From Solihabitans fulvus (GTDB lineage: Bacteria; Actinomycetota; Actinomycetes; Mycobacteriales; Pseudonocardiaceae), in assembly GCF_008386585.1 (NCBI RefSeq), contig NZ_VUOB01000005.1, positions 104,232 through 168,231 of the forward strand: a stretch of DNA of 64,000 nt, written 5' to 3'. How positions within the stretch are numbered: position 1 is the first letter of the stretch; each line of letters begins with the position of its first letter. Positions 62,445-64,000 of the stretch are shown here, piece after piece. A program made the translations under genes and the position numbers. A model generated the notes under the pieces. It did no database searches and was not told the origin of the DNA. It was given only the letters and a program-made list of their open reading frames with translations.

Positions 62445-62822
62445 TCAGGCTGGCGGGTGCGCCGCGTCGAACTCAGCGAGCAACCGCTTCGGCGCGGCCC
62501 GCCGCCAGCAGTCGGTCAGCAGTTCGGTGAGCTCGTCGAGATCGATGTTCGCCAACCGCACCAGGAGGGCGGGATAGCCGTCGTAGTGCGCCGTGGTGAA
62601 GAACTTGTCCGGCTCCGAGGCGATCAGCCCGTCCTTCTCGGCCAGGTCGGCGCAGCCGATCATGATGACCTCCGGCTGCTCGTGGACCCGCACGAACAGC
62701 GAGTTCCGCACCCGAAAGCCCGGCAGCCGGTTGTAGGGCTTCTCCGTGGTGGCGGGCAGCGACAACGCGACCCGGCGCACGTCCTCCTCGGTGACCACCG
62801 TCGCGCCTCCATCCGCCGTCAC
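62445..62822 (-). CDS. MmcQ/YjbR-like protein
   Basis: The 125-residue protein has the YjbR pattern: VTEEDVRRVALSLPATTEKPYNRLPGFRV, SLFVRVHEQPEVIMIGCADLAEKDGLI, FFTTAHYDGYPALLVRLANID. YjbR proteins have a CyaY-like fold and an unknown role, possibly DNA binding. Its GTG overlaps the stop of the upstream glycosyltransferase gene by 4 nt. The link with the biosynthetic pathway is doubtful. Confidence 0.85.
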   Translation of the reverse strand: MTADGGATVVTEEDVRRVALSLPATTEKPYNRLPGFRVRNSLFVRVHEQPEVIMIGCADLAEKDGLIASEPDKFFTTAHYDGYPALLVRLANIDLDELTELLTDCWRRAAPKRLLAEFDAAHPPA

Positions 62823-64000
62823 GTCAGCTCGCCGACGTCCAGCGTAAGGGTGCCCAACCTGCCGAAGCAGACCGAAATGCCGGCGGACCCGCTCCCCGCC
62901 GCCGCGTCCACGGCCTCGCTTCGGCTGCCGCCGAGCGGGATCTCCCTGCGCACGCCCTGCGCGCCCACCACGAGGAAGGCGTTCCACCGGCCCGGCGCCA
63001 GCGGCCGCCCGTCCCCGACGTCCGTGCAGTCGACCGTCGCTTCGAACCCGGCGAACGCGAAACGGCCCCGGCCGTGCTCCTGGGCCAGCTCCGGCGTGGG
63101 CACTGGGCTGACCGGCCAGCGGTGTTCCTGCCGGCCAAGCCGATCGCGCAGCACCAGCTCGGTGCTGACCTCGACGGTGTCCACGCGCTCCAGGAAGGCG
63201 TGCCCGGCCAGCCGCAGCCGGGGGCCGTCCCAGCGCAGGGTGTCCAGGCGGTGGCGCACCTCGAGCTCGCCGGTGATGTCGTAGCAGCTCGCCGGCACGC
63301 CGACCGTCGGGTCGTCCAGGTACGGGTAGCCGGCATAGACCCGGCCGGCCCTGATGGTGTCCGGTCCGCGCTCACCAGCCGCGACGACCCGTACGAGCTC
63401 GGACAACTCGGCCTCCAGGCCGCGCGCGATGAGCTCGGCTTTCACCCGGTCGAGCGCCGGCAGGCGGGCGGTCACCCGGGGCGTCAGCCAGGTCGCGAGC
63501 AACCCGCGGGACCGGTCGACCAGCACGCGCCGCGCGTCGGGACCGTGCCGCAGGAAGCGCCCGCCGAACACCTGCTGGGTCAGGTCCAGCACGGCGTCGC
63601 GCACCGTGAAGTCCCGCCGCCAACGCAGTTCCGGGCGATCGTCCAGCCGCAGCCCCAGTTCCAGCGACTCGACGTGCGACAGCGTCCCGATCAGTCGGGA
63701 GGTCAGGTTGTTGCCGTCGTCGCGGACCCGCTCGAAGTAGCAGTCGTAGTCGCTGACCATGCTCACGGTCGCGGCCCGGTCGACGTAGGTGGCGGAGAAC
63801 AGGGTGTCCTCACCGAAGATCATTTCCTCGTCGAAACGCATGCCGAACCGGGTGATCAGGTCCCGGCGGAACAGCTGCTTGCAGTCCCCGAGGGCAACCA
63901 GTAGCGCGGTCTGTTCGGCCGCCGCGGCCGAGCGGCCGAGCGCGGCCATGTAGTCGTGCGCGTCGATGCCCGGATGCCGAAGCCGGCCGGCCAGCGGAAC
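62819..64000 (-). CDS. Family 2 glycosyltransferase (5' end outside window)
   Basis: The frame is open to the window edge and gives at least 393 residues. It contains the end of a GT-A domain: ALGDCKQLFRRDLITRFGMRFDEEMIFGEDTLFSATYVDRA, with the ED catalytic motif in FGEDTLF, and YFERVRDDGNNLTSR. A long C-terminal part follows (helical, then beta-rich from about 250) that resembles the extra domains of cell-wall-type or TagF-like glycosyltransferases. Membership of the biosynthetic cluster or of a cell-wall locus cannot be decided from this window. Confidence 0.75.
   Translation of the reverse strand, partial: VPLAGRLRHPGIDAHDYMAALGRSAAAAEQTALLVALGDCKQLFRRDLITRFGMRFDEEMIFGEDTLFSATYVDRAATVSMVSDYDCYFERVRDDGNNLTSRLIGTLSHVESLELGLRLDDRPELRWRRDFTVRDAVLDLTQQVFGGRFLRHGPDARRVLVDRSRGLLATWLTPRVTARLPALDRVKAELIARGLEAELSELVRVVAAGERGPDTIRAGRVYAGYPYLDDPTVGVPASCYDITGELEVRHRLDTLRWDGPRLRLAGHAFLERVDTVEVSTELVLRDRLGRQEHRWPVSPVPTPELAQEHGRGRFAFAGFEATVDCTDVGDGRPLAPGRWNAFLVVGAQGVRREIPLGGSRSEAVDAAAGSGSAGISVCFGRLGTLTLDVGELT

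Noticed and set aside
1..64000. tRNA, rRNA, CRISPR arrays
   Set aside because: I noticed no cloverleaf with a TTCRA T-loop, no rRNA-like sequence and no spaced identical repeats; a tRNA could still be missed by eye.

Overview
The window is very GC-rich and carries genes typical of high-GC Gram-positive bacteria: RbpA, a separate Lnt/Ppm1 pair, mycothiol-type DinB proteins, an F420/PPOX-type flavoprotein and a modular PKS/NRPS cluster. An actinomycete of the Pseudonocardiales type (Saccharothrix/Actinosynnema/Lentzea-like) is my best guess; the genus is inference.

Region 1 (1-10.2 kb): 5' part of a secreted subtilisin-like protease on the minus strand, a divergent two-component system with a small lipoprotein, a large secreted Ig-like-domain protein, and small accessory genes (DinB-like, GNAT, VOC, membrane protein, two methyltransferases). 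Region 2 (10.2-11.6 kb): a nearly gene-free interval holding a strong match to a XerCD dif site (10210-10237), a perfect 61-bp palindrome, a second palindrome and a small cysteine-rich ORF, followed by a tyrosine recombinase gene at 11622. On the + strand, base composition changes abruptly across this interval, from C/A-rich on the left to G/T-rich on the right, regardless of gene direction. I read it as the chromosome terminus.

Region 3 (11.6-25 kb): housekeeping and signalling genes: PPOX flavoprotein, VOC protein, a PAS-GGDEF-EAL protein, a zinc-finger protein, glycerophosphodiesterase, an MFS transporter, type II thymidine kinase, rbpA with a SigR-like promoter, ppm1, lnt, and an epimerase divergent from a TetR regulator with paired operators. 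Region 4 (25-32.9 kb): a lysine (beta-lysine) degradation locus, with kdd, an amidohydrolase gene, kamD, kamE and kal as a chain with 4-nt overlaps and divergent kamA. The cleavage enzyme kce is not present in the window. Region 5 (32.9-33.8 kb): a boundary with a permease gene remnant.

Region 6 (33.85-64 kb, running off the end): a hybrid PKS-NRPS cluster. Two PKS genes on the + strand supply a loading module (KSQ, inactive AT, ACP) and one KS-AT-DH-KR-ACP module, which together would make a short unsaturated acyl chain (crotonyl if the starter is acetyl). Convergent to them, three NRPS genes each carry a heterocyclization-type domain and a cysteine-type adenylation domain; one has a methyltransferase inserted in the A domain and two end in thioesterases. 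Two P450s, a GMC oxidoreductase, a DinB-like protein, a free-standing condensation/cyclization-like protein and two glycosyltransferases accompany them. The predicted product is a short polyketide joined to cysteine-derived thiazoline/thiazole units, methylated, oxidised and possibly glycosylated. I do not recognise it as a described pathway.
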